DNA from: Rothia nasimurium
Lineage (GTDB): Bacteria; Actinomycetota; Actinomycetes; Actinomycetales; Micrococcaceae
Direction: 5' to 3'
DNA length: 64,000 nt
NCBI RefSeq assembly: GCF_928391935.1
Contig: NZ_CAKMTD010000005.1
Location: 1-64,000 of the forward strand
The stretch's first letter is position 1; every line of letters begins with the position of its first letter. This document shows positions 1 through 9,371 of the stretch, piece by piece. Below the pieces are notes generated by a model. The model saw nothing but the letters and a program-made list of their open reading frames with translations. It did not search any database and was not told the origin of the DNA. Both the position numbers and the translations under genes were made by a program.

Positions 1-1494
1 ATGAGCGAGAACCCCACCACCCCACCCCCGGCAGCTGCCGCCCCCCGTCCGCCCAAGAAAAAGAAGATGAGCACCCTCACCAAGGTCCTCATCGGGCTTG
101 CAGTCGGCGTCATCGCCCTCATCGCCGTGGGCGTCCTCGTCCTCAACTCCATCTTCAGCGGGGGCAACAACACCAACTCCATCGCAGCCACCGACTATCT
201 CATCCTCAGCGACGAAGGCGTCAGCAACAAGGTGCGGGTAGACGGCACCATCGCCCCCGGCGAAATCCATAACGTCACCACCCACCTGCCAGCCCCCATT
301 AACAGCATCAACGTAGAAGTCGGTGACCGCGTCGAACTTGGCCAAACCCTCGCCACCATCGACACCTCAACCCTCAGCACAGACCTAGAATCACAGCGCA
401 CCCAGCTAGACAGCGCCGTCACCAGCGCCCAAGGTGTACTCTCTGCCGCCCAAACCGCCCGCGACCAATACGCAGCCGGCATCAACGACGGCACCAACCC
501 CGAAATCCTTGCCGCCCTCGCTGCCCAGAGGGCAGCCGACGAACAAGTCAACCTAGCTACCACCGACCTCAACACCAAAATCAACCTCCGCAACACAGCC
601 GCAGAAGCCGGCGAAGACGTCACCACCCTCGACGCCGACATCGCCGCCGCAGAATCAGCCCTACGCCTAGCCACCGGCGCCAAATCAGACGCCGACATCG
701 GCGTCACCGCCGCCAGGACCGCCGCTACCACCCAGCTAGCCACCCTCGACACCGAGCTCAACAACGCCCGAACCGGCCTCACCGCTGCTGAAACAACCCG
801 CAACCAGACCCTCGGTGCCCTACAAGGTGACCTAGACTCAGCAACCATCACCGCCCCCGTCAGCGGCGTCGTCATGAGCGTCGCCAAACCCGGCGCCCCC
901 GCAGCAGGTCCCGTCGTCACCATCGGCGACGACTCCAAACTCACCATCACCACCAGCGTCCGCGAACCCGACCTCCCCAAAATCAAGGAAGGCAACCGCG
1001 TCACCTTCACCGCAGGCGCCACCGGCACCACCGAATACACAGGCACCGTCACCTCGGTAGCCTCCATCGCCGACAGCGCCCAACAGGCCAGTGCCGAAGG
1101 CAGCGCCATGGGATCCATGGGCGGCGGAACCACCCCCACCTTCACCGTCACCATCGAAGTCACCGGCAACCGCGACGGCCTCTTCCTCGGCTCCAGCGTC
1201 AAAGCCAACATCATCACCTCCGAAGAAGAAAACGCCCTCGCCGTCCCCATCGACGCTGTCTACACCAACGACCTGGGCAAGGACAGCGTCGTCGTCGCCG
1301 TCCCCACCGACAACGGCTCCTACACCCTCGAAGAACGCACCGTCGAAACCGGCCTCGCCAACGACATCGACATCGCCATCACCGGCGGCGACGTAGCAGC
1401 CGGCGACATGGTCCTCATGTACGGCGAAATGTACCGCTACCGCGTCGGGGAAACCGTCACCCTCAACGCCAACGTCGGCAGCTTCGGGTGGTAA
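1..1494 (+). CDS. HlyD/MacA-like periplasmic adaptor of an ABC efflux system
   Basis: This is the membrane-fusion (adaptor) subunit of a MacAB-type exporter, expected to sit on the outer face of the cytoplasmic membrane and couple to the ABC proteins encoded next. The N-terminus is a Pro/Ala-rich cytoplasmic stretch ending in a Lys cluster, then one hydrophobic anchor at about residues 28-50. A biotinyl-lipoyl-like half-motif, a long Ala/Thr-rich coiled-coil hairpin (about 120-275) and the return half-motif (TITAPVSGVV) follow, then beta-barrel segments. The ATG is at the first base of the window, so an upstream start or RBS cannot be checked, but the KKKK-plus-anchor layout suits a true N-terminus. 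The stop lies 3 nt before the ATPase start, so the genes are co-transcribed. Substrate unknown. Confidence 0.88.
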   Translation: MSENPTTPPPAAAAPRPPKKKKMSTLTKVLIGLAVGVIALIAVGVLVLNSIFSGGNNTNSIAATDYLILSDEGVSNKVRVDGTIAPGEIHNVTTHLPAPINSINVEVGDRVELGQTLATIDTSTLSTDLESQRTQLDSAVTSAQGVLSAAQTARDQYAAGINDGTNPEILAALAAQRAADEQVNLATTDLNTKINLRNTAAEAGEDVTTLDADIAAAESALRLATGAKSDADIGVTAARTAATTQLATLDTELNNARTGLTAAETTRNQTLGALQGDLDSATITAPVSGVVMSVAKPGAPAAGPVVTIGDDSKLTITTSVREPDLPKIKEGNRVTFTAGATGTTEYTGTVTSVASIADSAQQASAEGSAMGSMGGGTTPTFTVTIEVTGNRDGLFLGSSVKANIITSEEENALAVPIDAVYTNDLGKDSVVVAVPTDNGSYTLEERTVETGLANDIDIAITGGDVAAGDMVLMYGEMYRYRVGETVTLNANVGSFGW

Positions 1495-1497
1495 ACC

Positions 1498-2343
1498 ATG
1501 AACACCCCCACCAACACCCAGCCGCCCCCCGGCCCGCAGCCCCTGATCGACATGCGCGGTATCGTCAAAACCTTCAACCTGGGCACCCCCAACGCCATCA
1601 CGGTGCTCCCCGGCCTTGACTTCCACGTCACCCAGGGGGAGTTCCTCTCCGTCGTCGGCCAATCAGGTTCAGGCAAAACCACGCTCATGAACATCATCGG
1701 CCTACTCGACCGCCCCACCGCAGGCTCCTACACCTTCGCCAACGAAAACATCGCCGCCCTCGACGATAACGAACTGGCCTACTACCGGAGCCAAAACATC
1801 GGGTTTATCTTCCAGAACTTCAACCTCGTCGGCCGAATCTCCGCCCTCAAAAACGTCGAAATGCCCATGATGTACGCCGGTATGGGGGCAAAAGAACGCC
1901 ACGAACGGGCCGCCCACCTGCTCGAACAGATGGGCATGGCAGACCGCATGACCCACAGCCCAGCCGAACTCTCCGGCGGCCAAAAACAGCGCGTCGCCGT
2001 CGCCCGGGCCCTCGCCAACGACCCACCCCTCCTCCTGGCCGACGAACCCACCGGCGCCCTCGACTCCCAAACCGGACGCATGGTCATGGACCTCTTCCAC
2101 CAGCTCAACCGCGAGCAAGGCAAAACCATCGTCTTCATCACCCACAACCCCGACCTCGCAGCTGAAACCGACCGCGTCGTCACCATGATCGACGGCCGAA
2201 TCATCAGCGACGCGGACGCCGCCACCCCCTACCTGGGGGCGGCCATCGGCTCCCGGGGCAGGGACGACGACCCCACCGCCGTCCTCGCCCCCGCCAAGGA
2301 CTACCAGCCCGCCCACCTCGCCCCACAGGAGGAAGAGCGATGA
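1498..2343 (+). CDS. ABC transporter ATP-binding protein (MacB/LolD type)
   Basis: This ATPase energises the exporter. Walker A GQSGSGKTT is near residue 54, the Q-loop FIFQNFNLVG near 103, the signature LSGGQKQRVAVARALA near 160, Walker B LLLADEPTGALD near 180 and the switch His in FITHNPDLA near 216. The set and its order are typical of the MacB/LolD/FtsE group. A C-terminal tail of about 45 residues extends past the usual domain end and is low in complexity. Its stop overlaps the permease start in an ATGA junction, implying translational coupling. It serves the adaptor upstream and the permease downstream. Confidence 0.95.
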   Translation: MNTPTNTQPPPGPQPLIDMRGIVKTFNLGTPNAITVLPGLDFHVTQGEFLSVVGQSGSGKTTLMNIIGLLDRPTAGSYTFANENIAALDDNELAYYRSQNIGFIFQNFNLVGRISALKNVEMPMMYAGMGAKERHERAAHLLEQMGMADRMTHSPAELSGGQKQRVAVARALANDPPLLLADEPTGALDSQTGRMVMDLFHQLNREQGKTIVFITHNPDLAAETDRVVTMIDGRIISDADAATPYLGAAIGSRGRDDDPTAVLAPAKDYQPAHLAPQEEER

Positions 2344-3641
2344 ACCTGCGCGAATCAATCGGCCTGGCCCTGGGCAGCCTGAAGAACAACAAAATGCGGT
2401 CCTTCCTCACCCTCCTGGGTATCATCGTGGGCATTGCTTCGGTGATTACAATCCTCACCCTGGGGCACGCCCTCAAAACCAAAACCACCGAGTCAATCTT
2501 CAGCTCCGGCGCCAACGACCTGTCAGTACAGGTCAAACCCCGCCCCACCGAAGAGGAAGAAGCCGCAGGCCTCACCAGCGGCAGCCTAGCCGGCCCCATG
2601 GGGCAGCCCGTCGAAATCAGCGAAACCGCTAAATTCGACCAGGACGACATCCTCCGCCTCAAAGAAACCATGGGCGATGCCATCGCCGGAATCCCCCTCG
2701 GCGGCAACACCTACTACCAGATGAACCTCTACGCCGGTCAGGCCGAAGCCCCCTACACCGACGTCAAACTCGTCAACCTGGACTACCTGGAACTCAACCC
2801 TGTAGACCTGGTAGCAGGCCGCTCCATCAACCAGGCCGACATCGACAATAAACGCCTGGTCGCCCTGATCTCCATGGACCAGGTAGGGTCCCTGTTCGCG
2901 GGCGACGTCACCCAGGCCGTCGGCAGTGAAATCGACATCGAAACAGGCTTCCAAGGGACCCGCAGCGCCATGGTCATCGGTGTCTACCAGCCAGAAAGCA
3001 GTGACGGGGGAATCTTCGGGTTCACCATGCCCGGGTCGGTCTACCTCCCCCTGAGCCTGACACCAGAGTTCAGCTATCTAGAGTCTGAAGCCTACGAGTA
3101 CATCACGCTCCGCCCAGCGGAGGGCAAGGACCTAGGGCAGGTCAAGGCCCTACTCCAGGCCCAGCTGACCTCCATGTACCGGGGGGACGAGCAGTTCATG
3201 GCTGAAATCAACGATTTTTCGGCTGCGACGGAGTCCTTTAACGCGGTTCTGGACGGGATCAGCGCAGCTATCTCCGGGATTGCCGGAATCTCCCTGCTGG
3301 TGGGTGGCATTGGCGTCATGAACATTATGTTGGTGACGGTCACGGAGCGCACCCGCGAGATCGGTATCCGTAAGGCCCTGGGGGCCACCCGCAAGGCGAT
3401 CCGCCTCCAGTTCGTGATTGAGGCGATGATGGTGTGCCTGGTGGGCGGTATCATCGGGGTCCTGTTGGGCGGGAGCCTGGGCATGGTCGGGGCCAAGCTG
3501 ATGGGGACTTTCGTCTTCCCACCGCTGAGCGCGGTGGTGCTGGCCCTGGGCTTCTCGCTGGCGATTGGCCTCTTCTTTGGCTACTACCCGGCGAACAAGG
3601 CGGCCAAGCTCGACCCCATCGACGCCCTGCGCTACGAGTAG
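2340..3641 (+). CDS. ABC transporter permease, MacB/FtsX family
   Basis: Membrane subunit of the same exporter. One N-terminal transmembrane helix (about residues 17-40) precedes a roughly 240-residue extracytoplasmic MacB_PCD domain. Three C-terminal helices form the FtsX domain, with the conserved VTERTREIGIRKALGATR coupling segment near residue 335. This is the four-helix architecture of MacB permeases and the length is normal. It overlaps the ATPase gene by 4 nt and ends the operon. A 65-bp palindromic repeat lies directly downstream. Exported substrate cannot be told from sequence; macrolides, peptides and lipids are all known for the family. Confidence 0.93.
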   Translation: MNLRESIGLALGSLKNNKMRSFLTLLGIIVGIASVITILTLGHALKTKTTESIFSSGANDLSVQVKPRPTEEEEAAGLTSGSLAGPMGQPVEISETAKFDQDDILRLKETMGDAIAGIPLGGNTYYQMNLYAGQAEAPYTDVKLVNLDYLELNPVDLVAGRSINQADIDNKRLVALISMDQVGSLFAGDVTQAVGSEIDIETGFQGTRSAMVIGVYQPESSDGGIFGFTMPGSVYLPLSLTPEFSYLESEAYEYITLRPAEGKDLGQVKALLQAQLTSMYRGDEQFMAEINDFSAATESFNAVLDGISAAISGIAGISLLVGGIGVMNIMLVTVTERTREIGIRKALGATRKAIRLQFVIEAMMVCLVGGIIGVLLGGSLGMVGAKLMGTFVFPPLSAVVLALGFSLAIGLFFGYYPANKAAKLDPIDALRYE

Positions 3642-3669
3642 CTAGAGGTAGCTGCAGGTAGCGGTTCGC

Positions 3670-3734
3670 GAATGTGCCACTTAGTCCCGAGCGGGGGAGT
3701 TAATCCCCCACATTCGGGAGTAAGTGGCACATTC
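3670..3734. repeat. Palindromic repeat family 1, copy A
   Basis: 65-bp interspersed palindrome with 14-bp outer arms (GAATGTGCCACTTA / TAAGTGGCACATTC), a short inner TCCCGA/TCGGGA stem and a GGGG/CCCC-containing apex. It sits between the 3' ends of the convergent ABC permease and TPP-enzyme genes. It is the most diverged copy at the apex. Confidence 0.93.
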
Positions 3735-3740
3735 GGCGTT

Positions 3741-5390
3741 CTAGCGCAGGGTTTCGCCGATCTTGAGGTGGACGAGGGAGGGCCCGCGGGTAGCGAGGGC
3801 CTGCTGGACAGTTTCGGCCAGGGTATCCATGGTGGCGGTGTAGCCGGTGGCCCCGAAGCCTTCTGCCAGTTTGACCCAGTCGGGCTGCACCAGGTCGACG
3901 GCCACAGGGGCGATGCCGCGGTCGCGCTCGTTCTGACGGATTTCGCCGTAGCCTCCGTTCTCCACACAGATGATGGGTAGATCAAGCTGCTGCTCAACGG
4001 CGGTCATGAGCTCCTGGATGGCGAACATGAGGGCGCCGTCGCCGAGCAGGCAGACCACCGGACGCTCGGGAGCGGCTACCTTGGCGCCAATAGCGGCGGG
4101 TAGGCCGTAGCCCAGGGTGGCGTAGGTGGCCATGTAGAGCAGGGAGTTGGGGCGCGGTGCCCGGTAGAAGGTGGTGGTGCCCATGTAGGTGACCTGGGAG
4201 GAGTCACCGGCGATGATGGTGTCCTCGGGCAGGATCTCCATGATTTTCTCGTTGAGTTCTGCCAGCTCGGGGGCTAGGGCCCGCCCCTCGTTGTCGAGGG
4301 CGTCGAAGATGTCTTGCAGGTTGCGGGGCTCGCGGGTGCCGGGGACGACGCCCAGGTCGGCGAGGGCGCCGATGAGCTGGGGAATCACGGCTTTGGAGTT
4401 GCCGGGGAGTTCAACGTCGGGGGTGATGTTGGTGAGCATCTGGTCGCGCATGATATCGACGCGGATGACGGGGCCAGCGGGGCGGATGTCGCCGTCCCAG
4501 AGTTCGGCTTCACCGATTTTTGAGCCGATAATCAGCATGGCGTCGGCTTCCCGGCAGAAGGCGTGGGCGGCGCTCAGGCGCAGGTCGGCGCCCAGGGAGA
4601 GGCGGTGCTTTTCGGGAATGGCACCCTTGCCGTTGACGGTGGTGATGACGGGTGCTTCGAGGGTTTCGGCGAGGGCGAGCAGGGGGGTGGCTGCGCTAAT
4701 GGAGCCCCCACCTGCGACGATGATGGGTTTTTTCGCTGCTGCCAGCAGGCGGGCTGCTTCGCGCACGTCGTCCACGGGGGCGGGCTGGGGCTTGCCCAGG
4801 GGGCGGGCGTGCAGGATAGCGGGGTCAAGGACGACTTCGCGTTCGAGGACGTCCAGGGGTACTTCGATGTGGATGGGGCGGGGCCGCGAGTGGGCGAAGG
4901 CGCGGAAGGCATTGTGGATGATATCGACGGCTTCTTCGGCGGAGTTCACGCGGCGGGAGAACTCAACGATGGAGTTGACGGCGCCGGTGGGGTTCTTGGT
5001 TTCGTGCAGGGCGCCGATGTCGCGGAATTCGTGGCCGACGGGGCGTCCGGGGGAGAGGATGATCATGGGGCGCGACTCGGCGTAGGCGGTGGCGGCACCG
5101 GAGAGGGAGTTGAGCAGGCCAGGGCCCGAGGTGGTGATGACGACGCCGGGCAGGCCGCGGGTTAGCGACCAGCCGTCCGCCCCGTAGGAGGCACCCTGTT
5201 CGTGGCGGGTGGTGACGGGGTGGATCCCGAGTTCTTCCAGGTGGCGGTAGAACTCGAGGTTGTGGGTACCGGGAATGCCGAAAACGGTGTCAATGCCGTA
5301 GTTGCGCAGGGTCGCCAGAATGGCGTAACCGGCGTTGCGGCGGGGTTCAGTTACTTCGCTGGACCGATCAGGCAGGGAGGGGTGTGCCAT
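3741..5390 (-). CDS. Thiamine pyrophosphate-dependent enzyme, probable 2-keto acid decarboxylase
   Basis: A 549-residue member of the acetolactate synthase/benzoylformate decarboxylase superfamily with its N-terminal Pyr, central and C-terminal PP domains. The cofactor-activating Glu is in TRHEQGASYGADG (about residue 60). The PP-domain GDG...N motif starts at GDGALMFA and ends at CVENGGYGE (about 450-480). The N-terminus FGIPGTHNLEFYRHLEE is atypical for true acetolactate synthase, no small regulatory subunit follows, and ilvD is elsewhere. Close to an agmatinase-family gene and an aminotransferase, it could be a 5-guanidino-2-oxopentanoate (2-ketoarginine) decarboxylase like AruI. That specificity is inference. 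Start: ATG with a GAAAGG-like RBS. Flanked on both sides by family 1 palindromes. Confidence 0.88.
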   Translation of the reverse strand: MAHPSLPDRSSEVTEPRRNAGYAILATLRNYGIDTVFGIPGTHNLEFYRHLEELGIHPVTTRHEQGASYGADGWSLTRGLPGVVITTSGPGLLNSLSGAATAYAESRPMIILSPGRPVGHEFRDIGALHETKNPTGAVNSIVEFSRRVNSAEEAVDIIHNAFRAFAHSRPRPIHIEVPLDVLEREVVLDPAILHARPLGKPQPAPVDDVREAARLLAAAKKPIIVAGGGSISAATPLLALAETLEAPVITTVNGKGAIPEKHRLSLGADLRLSAAHAFCREADAMLIIGSKIGEAELWDGDIRPAGPVIRVDIMRDQMLTNITPDVELPGNSKAVIPQLIGALADLGVVPGTREPRNLQDIFDALDNEGRALAPELAELNEKIMEILPEDTIIAGDSSQVTYMGTTTFYRAPRPNSLLYMATYATLGYGLPAAIGAKVAAPERPVVCLLGDGALMFAIQELMTAVEQQLDLPIICVENGGYGEIRQNERDRGIAPVAVDLVQPDWVKLAEGFGATGYTATMDTLAETVQQALATRGPSLVHLKIGETLR

Positions 5391-5522
5391 GGGTGCCTTT
5401 CAGTGGTGGTGGAAGGTATCGGGTCTAGCTTAGGCGGGTGCTGTATAAATATGCGGGATTTCCCCCAATGTAATGTTATGCAGGCCACAGTATGTTTATG
5501 AGTGGGCCCGGGCCACCCCGCC

Positions 5523-5587
5523 GAATGTGCCACTTACTCCCGAGCGGGGTAGTCTAACTGCCACATTCGGGAGAAAGTGGCACATTC
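5523..5587. repeat. Palindromic repeat family 1, copy B
   Basis: Second 65-bp copy, with AAAGTGGCACATTC as the right arm (one change). Its right edge overlaps two bases of the stop codon of the GNAT gene, so the element abuts that gene exactly. It lies between the GNAT stop and the promoter region of the TPP-enzyme gene. Confidence 0.93.
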
Positions 5588-6434
5588 AGCGTGAGGAAAC
5601 CGCCGGTATCTCTACCAGCCGGTACCAGCGTCCGCCCGCCCCGGTTTTTGCCCAGGCCGGGAAGAGATGTGGGTCTGAGATGTGCCCATCGACCTCGACT
5701 GTGCTGTGCCCCGCTTCTGCTAGTTGTGTGAGGGACCGCCGCAGGCAGGCCTCTAAGAGCAGCTCCCCCTGATCAGGGGCTGGAGTGGTTGTCTCTCCGC
5801 AGAGTTCAGGCTGGTCACCGGGAAAAACCGCTATGACCGCGCGCACCTGCCCGGCGGCGTCCACCGCGATTGACGAGTAGTCGTTGTAGGCTTCAGCTGC
5901 ATGGCGGGCCAGTACCGGCCGGTGGTCGCCCGATACGGGGTGCCAGCTGGCGTGCGTCCACTCGTAAAAATCGACGTAGGCCTGCTCGAATTCTGGGTAG
6001 CTCACGCTGCGTGCAGAGCGGACGGACGCGTGCTCCCGCAGATTCTGCGCCGAGCCGGTGGGCACGGCGGCGGGCGGAACCATCTGAAGAGTCTGGGCAC
6101 CCAGCGAGTCGGCAAAGTGCAGGGTGGGTTCGCCTAGGTAGTCACGCATGAAGAAGGGTAGGGGAGCGGACGCCTGCGCCCGCGCCTGCCGGTAGAGGGC
6201 AGTACCTATGCCGCACCGTCGTAGGTGGGGTGCCACTGCAAGCTGGAGCTCATAGTGGGTGTGGTGGGCACGGGCCGTCCACCAGGCAACAATCCCCACC
6301 AGCTCTCCATTGTGGTAGGCCAGCAGGCAGCGCGTGTGCTCATCGCGCGTGAAATCCTCAAAATACACGGCTTGCGCCCAGTCGGGTAGTTGCTCCCGGT
6401 GGTTGGCTGGGGCGCTGGAGAAGGTCAGCTGCAT
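5586..6434 (-). CDS. GNAT-family N-acetyltransferase
   Basis: A 282-residue protein whose N-terminal half has a GNAT fold: RCLLAYHNGELVGIVAWW (beta 2-3), then ELQLAVAPHLRRCGIGTALY (beta 4 with an acetyl-CoA loop of the R-x-x-G-x-G/A type, about residues 68-90). The C-terminal half is less conserved and could be a second degenerate GNAT domain. It starts 1 nt after the symporter stop, so the two form a tight operon and may share a substrate; this is context only. The substrate is unknown. The stop codon overlaps the edge of a palindromic repeat. Confidence 0.8.
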   Translation of the reverse strand: MQLTFSSAPANHREQLPDWAQAVYFEDFTRDEHTRCLLAYHNGELVGIVAWWTARAHHTHYELQLAVAPHLRRCGIGTALYRQARAQASAPLPFFMRDYLGEPTLHFADSLGAQTLQMVPPAAVPTGSAQNLREHASVRSARSVSYPEFEQAYVDFYEWTHASWHPVSGDHRPVLARHAAEAYNDYSSIAVDAAGQVRAVIAVFPGDQPELCGETTTPAPDQGELLLEACLRRSLTQLAEAGHSTVEVDGHISDPHLFPAWAKTGAGGRWYRLVEIPAVSSR

Positions 6435-6435
6435 A

Positions 6436-7854
6436 CTAGCTATTCAGCCGTTCCTGCCAGGCCTTCATCACCTCGGGCGAGGTGGGTTTGGTGGCCAGGG
6501 ACGCTACCACATACACCACCAGCGACACTGCCAGACCGTAGTAAATCGGCTCGTTCGCCAGCACGCCAAAGATCGGCATGCACCCTAGGGTCACCAGGGA
6601 GCCTGCCGCCATAGAAAGCGCCGCACCCATACCGGTGCCGCGCTTCCACACTAGCCCGCCCAGAATCGCAACCATCAGGCCGCCCACCAGGATGTCGTAG
6701 GCAATGGTCAAAGAGGTCACGGTGTCGGTCAAGAAGATGGCAATAAAAGTAACCAGCACACCCAAGACCAGCAGGTAAAGGCGGTCAGCCTTGAGAGTGG
6801 CATCGGTTTCCTCGCCTTCCTCAAGCGCAGGGCGCCCGGTGATAAAGGGAATCACATCCACACGGGCTACGGTGGCAGAAGCAATCAGGGCACCCGACGC
6901 CGTTGACATCATGGCGGCCACACCGGCGGCCAAGACAACCCCTCCCACACCCGCAGGCAGATAGTTCTGTGCAATAGCCGCGAAGGCGTCGTCCTGATTC
7001 TCAAGCTGAGGGGCGAGTACCGCAGCCGCCATGCCAATCACCGCACCGGCTACGCCGTAGAGGGCAATATAGACACCGGCGCTCGCACCGCCCCAGCGGG
7101 CGACCTCGGGGGAGCGGGCTGAGAAAACGCGCTGCCAGATATCCTGGCCGACCAAAATACCCAGGGTGTAGATGACGAACATGGTGATAATCGAATTCAT
7201 ACCCATGGAGCCCAGCTGGAAGAACTCGGCGTCCAAGCGTTCAGTAAGCCCCTGCCAGCCGCCAGCCTGGCTCAGCGAGAAGGGCAGCATCAGCAAGAAC
7301 ATGCCCACGGTCATAATCGCGAACTGCATCATGTCGGTCAGGGTAATGGACCACATGCCGCCCAGTAGCGAGTAACCAATGACCACTAGGGAGCCAAGAA
7401 GAATAGCCCAGGTGCGATCCATATCGAACATCACGCGGAAGATTGAAGCGTAGGCGGCGGTTGATGTCACCGCAATCATTACGGTGTATGCCAGCATGAC
7501 AATAGAAGAAACCTGGGTCGCTCGTACCCCATAGCGTAGGGAAAGCATCTGCGAGACGGTATAGATCTTGAGTCGCGAGATAATGGGCGCAAAGACCAGG
7601 GAGAGTAGTAGGACGCCCGCCGCAATAGCCACGACCAGCCACATACCTGACAGGCCATAGGTGTAGCCCAGGCCCACACCGCCCACAGTTGAGGCCCCGC
7701 CCAACACTACGGCGCTCATGGTTCCGGTATAAAGGACGGGCCCTAGACGGCGACCTGCAACACGGAAGTCTTCAGCGTTCTTAGCCCGGCGTTTGCCCAT
7801 GTAGCCAAAAAAGACCAGAGCTGCCAGGTAGAGCAGGATAATAACGAGATTCAT
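6436..7854 (-). CDS. Sodium:solute symporter (SSS family)
   Basis: Integral membrane Na+-coupled importer of about 472 residues with roughly 13 predicted helices. Typical SSS features are the early GKRRAKNAEDFRVAGRRLGP segment after helix 1 and the Gly/Ser-rich GGASTVGGVGLGYTYGLSG loop in helix 2. The ATG at 7854 is preferred over the upstream possibility at 7911: a GAAAGAG RBS precedes it, and the hydrophobic helix MNLVIILLYLAALVFFG begins immediately. It is co-directional and nearly contiguous with the GNAT gene and divergent from the agmatinase-family gene. That suggests uptake of a guanidino compound or amine, but nothing in the sequence fixes the substrate. Confidence 0.9.
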   Translation of the reverse strand: MNLVIILLYLAALVFFGYMGKRRAKNAEDFRVAGRRLGPVLYTGTMSAVVLGGASTVGGVGLGYTYGLSGMWLVVAIAAGVLLLSLVFAPIISRLKIYTVSQMLSLRYGVRATQVSSIVMLAYTVMIAVTSTAAYASIFRVMFDMDRTWAILLGSLVVIGYSLLGGMWSITLTDMMQFAIMTVGMFLLMLPFSLSQAGGWQGLTERLDAEFFQLGSMGMNSIITMFVIYTLGILVGQDIWQRVFSARSPEVARWGGASAGVYIALYGVAGAVIGMAAAVLAPQLENQDDAFAAIAQNYLPAGVGGVVLAAGVAAMMSTASGALIASATVARVDVIPFITGRPALEEGEETDATLKADRLYLLVLGVLVTFIAIFLTDTVTSLTIAYDILVGGLMVAILGGLVWKRGTGMGAALSMAAGSLVTLGCMPIFGVLANEPIYYGLAVSLVVYVVASLATKPTSPEVMKAWQERLNS

Positions 7855-8205
7855 AGAAACTCTTTCAAGTGGGTGTGATGTAGGGAACAATGAAAGTATA
7901 AACCGCACCATGATTTTTTAACTTCATTTTCTGCAAACTTATGCACTCTCACCCGGTAGTAGGCAGGGCAGGACGCTTGCCTCCGCCTGCCTGCCCCCGG
8001 AGGGTTGGCATAGCTTTACTGGCTGGTGAATAAGTATCGGGTGCAGGGGCCTGGGTGGCTGGATTCCCTCCTCCCAACAGGCGCAGGAGCCGGTTATAGT
8101 GGTAGCGATTCTAGTGTGCCCGGCCACACTGGTGCCGGGCCTGCCCCGCACCCAAGCGGCCCCGCGCACTAAGCCAGCTACCCACGTCCTACCCCTGGAG
8201 TAACC
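7855..8205. promoter_or_regulatory. Divergent intergenic region between symporter and agmatinase genes
   Basis: A 351-bp gene-free stretch that must hold both divergent promoters. It is AT-rich near 7885-7940, then GC-rich. Two inverted repeats are visible. One, near 7970-8000, pairs GGCAGGGCAGG with CCTGCCTGCC. A compact GCCCGGC/GCCGGGC hairpin lies at 8118-8140, overlapping a GTGTG/CACAC repeat. Either could be an operator or leader structure. I could not match a guanidine riboswitch by eye. Confidence 0.4.
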
Positions 8206-9258
8206 GTGACTCAAGCCTTCTTCTCAGCTGACCCCAACCGCGTCATCGCCACCGGTGCCGACGGCGTCGAACGCGTCGGCCCCGTCAACGCCGCCGAAGT
8301 GCCCCGCTGGGCCGGCCTTGCCACCTTCGCCCGCCTGCCCCGCCTGGATGAGGTCGAGAAAGCCGACATCGTCGTGGCCGGTATGCCCTGGGACTCCGGC
8401 GTCTCCTACCGCCCCGGCGCCCGCTTCGGCTCCAACCACGTGCGCGAATCCTCCCGTCTGCTGCGCCCCTTCAACCCGGCTGCCAACATCTCCCCCTTCA
8501 AGGAAGCCCAGGTGGCCGACGCCGGTGACATCATCGGCAACCCCTTCAACATCGAAGAAGCCCTCGCCATGTTCGAGGCAGGAGCCCACGAACTGACCAA
8601 GGACGGCGCCCGCCTGGTCACTATCGGCGGCGACCACACCGTAGCGCTCGCCAACCTGCGCAACCTGGCCAAGAAGCACGGCAAAATCGCCCTGCTGCAC
8701 TTCGACGCCCACTTGGACACCTGGGACACCTACTTCGGCGCCGAATACACCCACGGCACCCCCTTCCGCCGCGCCTTCGAAGAAGACATACTCGACACCG
8801 ACGCCCTCTGCCATGTAGGCACCCGCGGCCCCCTCTACGGCACCGAAGACCTTGAGGACGACGCCCGCTTCGGCTTTGGCATCGTCACCAGCGCGGACGT
8901 CTACTACCTGGGCGTGCAGAAGGTCGTTGAGCTCCTGCGGGAGCGCATTGGCGATAAGCCCCTCTATATCTCCATTGACATTGACGTGCTCGACCCCGCC
9001 CACGCCCCCGGCACCGGCACCCCCGAAGCGGGCGGCATTACCTCCCGTGAGCTGCTGGAAATCCTGCGCGGCCTGCGCGGGCTCAACCTGGTGGGTTCCG
9101 AGGTCGTTGAGGTGTCCCCGGCCTACGACCACGCCGAACTGACCGGCATTGCCGCTGCCCACACCGTCTACGAACTCATCTCCCTACACGCCGCCGGTGT
9201 GGGTGCCGAGCCGACCTCACCGGCGTCCGGCGTCGCCGATATTACCTACGGACAGTAA
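8206..9258 (+). CDS. speB: Agmatinase/guanidinobutyrase-type ureohydrolase
   Basis: A 350-residue arginase-superfamily enzyme that hydrolyses a guanidino group to urea plus an amine. The binuclear Mn2+ ligands are all present: GGDHTVAL (about 143), [10 protein letters not shown] (about 165-174) and [14 protein letters not shown] (about 256-269), with GTGTPEAGG next. The GTG start has an upstream CTGGAG. Family members split agmatine, 4-guanidinobutyrate or 3-guanidinopropionate, and motif reading cannot separate these. The company of a TPP decarboxylase, an aminotransferase and a symporter favours guanidinobutyrate as the end of an arginine transaminase route. The symbol is the usual annotation rather than a claim about substrate. 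Confidence 0.9.
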   Translation: MTQAFFSADPNRVIATGADGVERVGPVNAAEVPRWAGLATFARLPRLDEVEKADIVVAGMPWDSGVSYRPGARFGSNHVRESSRLLRPFNPAANISPFKEAQVADAGDIIGNPFNIEEALAMFEAGAHELTKDGARLVTIGGDHTVALANLRNLAKKHGKIALLHFDAHLDTWDTYFGAEYTHGTPFRRAFEEDILDTDALCHVGTRGPLYGTEDLEDDARFGFGIVTSADVYYLGVQKVVELLRERIGDKPLYISIDIDVLDPAHAPGTGTPEAGGITSRELLEILRGLRGLNLVGSEVVEVSPAYDHAELTGIAAAHTVYELISLHAAGVGAEPTSPASGVADITYGQ

Positions 9259-9276
9259 GTTCCTCATCATTGAAAT

Positions 9277-9349
9277 CAGGACGCCCCACCCGCCTTCTCC
9301 ACCCGCAGGCAAGCCGCTGCGGGGCAGGGTCTGGGGGAGGGGCGTCCTG
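9277..9349 (+). terminator. Long two-tier hairpin between ureohydrolase and aminotransferase genes
   Basis: Perfect 11-bp outer arms (CAGGACGCCCC / GGGGCGTCCTG) enclose a second stem, CCCGCAG/CTGCGGG. There is no clear T tract, so it may be an attenuator or mRNA-stability structure inside an operon. The arms carry the GGACGCC heptamer shared with other hairpins in this window. Confidence 0.55.
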
Positions 9350-9371
9350 CTGAAAACCCACAGGAGAGGTT

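Noticed and set aside
195-1250. Long antisense open frames across the adaptor gene and in many other genes
   Set aside because: They mirror GC-rich codon use of the opposite strand, lack an RBS and have Ala/Arg/Ser/Gly/Val-skewed translations typical of shadow frames.
3741-5390. Acetolactate synthase large subunit (ilvB) for the TPP enzyme
   Set aside because: No small subunit gene is adjacent, the N-terminus differs from IlvB and the neighbourhood is catabolic. A decarboxylase is more likely, though not proven.
7855-8205. Guanidine-I (ykkC) riboswitch in the ureohydrolase upstream region
   Set aside because: The conserved ACGACUGGUCC-type core could not be found on either strand.
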